A DNA stretch of 64,000 nt, taken from positions 62,001 through 126,000 of the forward strand of contig NZ_JAASAF010000010.1 in NCBI RefSeq assembly GCF_012726195.1, read 5' to 3'. Each line of letters begins with the position of its first letter. Position 1 is the first letter of the stretch. Made by a program: the position numbers and the translations under genes. This document shows, piece after piece, positions 63,087 through 64,000 of the stretch. Origin of the DNA: Rhodococcus sp. HNM0563 (GTDB lineage Bacteria; Actinomycetota; Actinomycetes; Mycobacteriales; Mycobacteriaceae). The notes under the pieces were generated by a model, which made no database searches, was not told where the DNA came from, and was given only the letters and a program-made list of their open reading frames with translations.

Positions 63087-64000
63087 ATGAGCGAAACGAC
63101 GAATACGGACCCCGCGGCACGCGCAGAAACCGAAAAACCGCGCGTCGGCCGACCCCGGAAATACGACTCCCCCGCCGATCGGGTCCGCGCCCACCGCGAA
63201 CGCGCGCGGCGCCGCAAGGAAGCCGAACAACTCGCCGAACTCACCGACCCCGCCACACCGATCGAGGCGTCAGCGAACCTCACCGCCGCGGTCACCGCAC
63301 TGCGCACCCTCACCGCGGCGAGCATCGAGCAACACACCGCCGTCGCCACCCAGATCACTGCGGCCCTCGACAAGCTCACCGATCCCGGGGCGCTCGACGC
63401 GCAACTGCACCGGACCGCCACCGAACTCGCCAAGGTCAAGGCCGACGCCGACGCGAAGATCGCCCGCCTCAAAGAGCAACTCACGCAGGCCACCGATGAC
63501 CGCGACAACGCCGACGCCGCCGTCGAGGCCGTCGACCGCGAACTGTCCGACGCGCGCGTCGCGCATGACGAGCAGATCCGCACGCTCGAATCCGCGCATC
63601 ATGACGAACTGACACGCCTGCATGACGAGCACGCCGATGTTCTGCGCCGGCACCGAGACGAGCACGCCGCCGCGATCGCCGAGTACGAACAGAACGTCGA
63701 CGGCCTGCACGCGACGATCGCCACACAACGCGAACATCTCGACGCGGCGACAATCGAACGCGACCGGCTTCGCACCGAGGTCGGTGAGCATCGCGACCGG
63801 CTCTCCCGCGCCGAAACCGCAGCCGAACGCGCCCGCGCAGACACCGACCGGCACGCCGCGACCATCGACCGCCTCGAATCCGACCTCGGTCTCGAACGGA
63901 CCCGCGTCGCCGAGCTCCGCGATGCGCTCGAAGACGCCCGCGTCACCTCCGCCACCGCGCGGGCCGCAGAAACCGCCGCCCGCGACCGCGGCGACGAACT
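63087..64000 (+). CDS. Plasmid-type coiled-coil DNA-binding protein (KfrA-like), 3' end outside the window
   Basis: 304 codons are visible. The N-terminus has an AT-hook-like GRPRKYDSPADRVRAHRERA basic segment (about residues 22-45). The rest is one long predicted coiled coil with heptad-like Leu/Ala/Glu/Arg (ELAKVKADADAKIARLKEQL) and His-rich repeats (HHDELTRLHDEHADVLRRHR). Basic head plus long coiled coil is the design of plasmid KfrA-type proteins and related plasmid maintenance factors. Start ATG 63087 with GAGAGGG. It suggests that the right edge enters an integrated plasmid or similar element. Confidence 0.65.
   Translation, partial: MSETTNTDPAARAETEKPRVGRPRKYDSPADRVRAHRERARRRKEAEQLAELTDPATPIEASANLTAAVTALRTLTAASIEQHTAVATQITAALDKLTDPGALDAQLHRTATELAKVKADADAKIARLKEQLTQATDDRDNADAAVEAVDRELSDARVAHDEQIRTLESAHHDELTRLHDEHADVLRRHRDEHAAAIAEYEQNVDGLHATIATQREHLDAATIERDRLRTEVGEHRDRLSRAETAAERARADTDRHAATIDRLESDLGLERTRVAELRDALEDARVTSATARAAETAARDRGDE

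Overview
The window is high-GC actinobacterial DNA, most likely from Rhodococcus or a close relative in the Mycobacteriales. The strongest reason is gene order. fxsA, an amidohydrolase, lnt, ppm1, rbpA and a small zinc-finger gene follow each other much as in the M. tuberculosis Rv2053c-Rv2049c block. Later, a PepE-type M24 peptidase sits divergent to a 5'-3' exonuclease, as in Rv2089c/Rv2090. Lnt and Ppm1 are separate, just overlapping genes here. Most real genes start at four-base ATGA/GTGA or TGATG overlaps, and these fix many of the starts.

Layout. 0-7.2 kb: core genes (tldE/tldD, TauE/SafE permease, fxsA, amidohydrolase, lnt, ppm1). 7.3-11.9 kb: a four-gene minus-strand cassette consisting of a type II chorismate mutase, a fused aminodeoxychorismate synthase, a prephenate-dehydrogenase-like enzyme and an AurF/CmlI-type diiron N-oxygenase. 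This is the logic of p-aminophenylalanine (PAPA) synthesis followed by arylamine oxidation. 12-13.6 kb: rbpA, a zinc-finger protein and a secreted protein. 14.1-36.3 kb: one giant six-module nonribosomal peptide synthetase (about 7,397 aa), C-(half C)-A-T / C-A(Ser)-T / C-A-T / C-A(Thr)-T-E / C-A-T / C-A-T-TE. It is followed by a convergent TetR regulator.

37-48.3 kb is accessory DNA. It holds a CmtR-type metal sensor with a frameshifted CDF transporter and DUF3703, a zeta-toxin pair with two operators, a RES/Xre toxin-antitoxin pair, a methyltransferase gene behind a CRP-like box, a gene-poor stretch with large palindromes, and several decayed genes (Na+/H+ antiporter, PAPS-reductase-like, epoxide hydrolase, cold-shock protein) around an intact soxR. 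48.4-53.7 kb is a tight five-gene operon of the STM4015-STM4014-STM4013-STM4012-STM4011 families (LRR protein, ATP-grasp, alkaline-phosphatase-like hydrolase, two radical SAM enzymes). Its function is unknown. 53.6-57.9 kb returns to core-type genes (M24 peptidase, exonuclease, OB-fold/flotillin pair, maltokinase-cap protein). 58-64 kb is mobile-element debris: a Tn3 transposase relic, integrase relics forming about 140-bp direct repeats around a CGNR-regulator/MFS pair, and an AT-rich, palindrome-bearing region before a plasmid-style coiled-coil protein that runs off the end.

The two most notable systems are (i) the PAPA/N-oxygenase cassette next to the hexamodular NRPS, which may supply it with an amino- or nitro-aryl building block (inference), and (ii) the STM4011-4015 operon. 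No tRNA, rRNA or CRISPR was seen. Functions rest on motifs and family resemblance read by eye; no database search was run.
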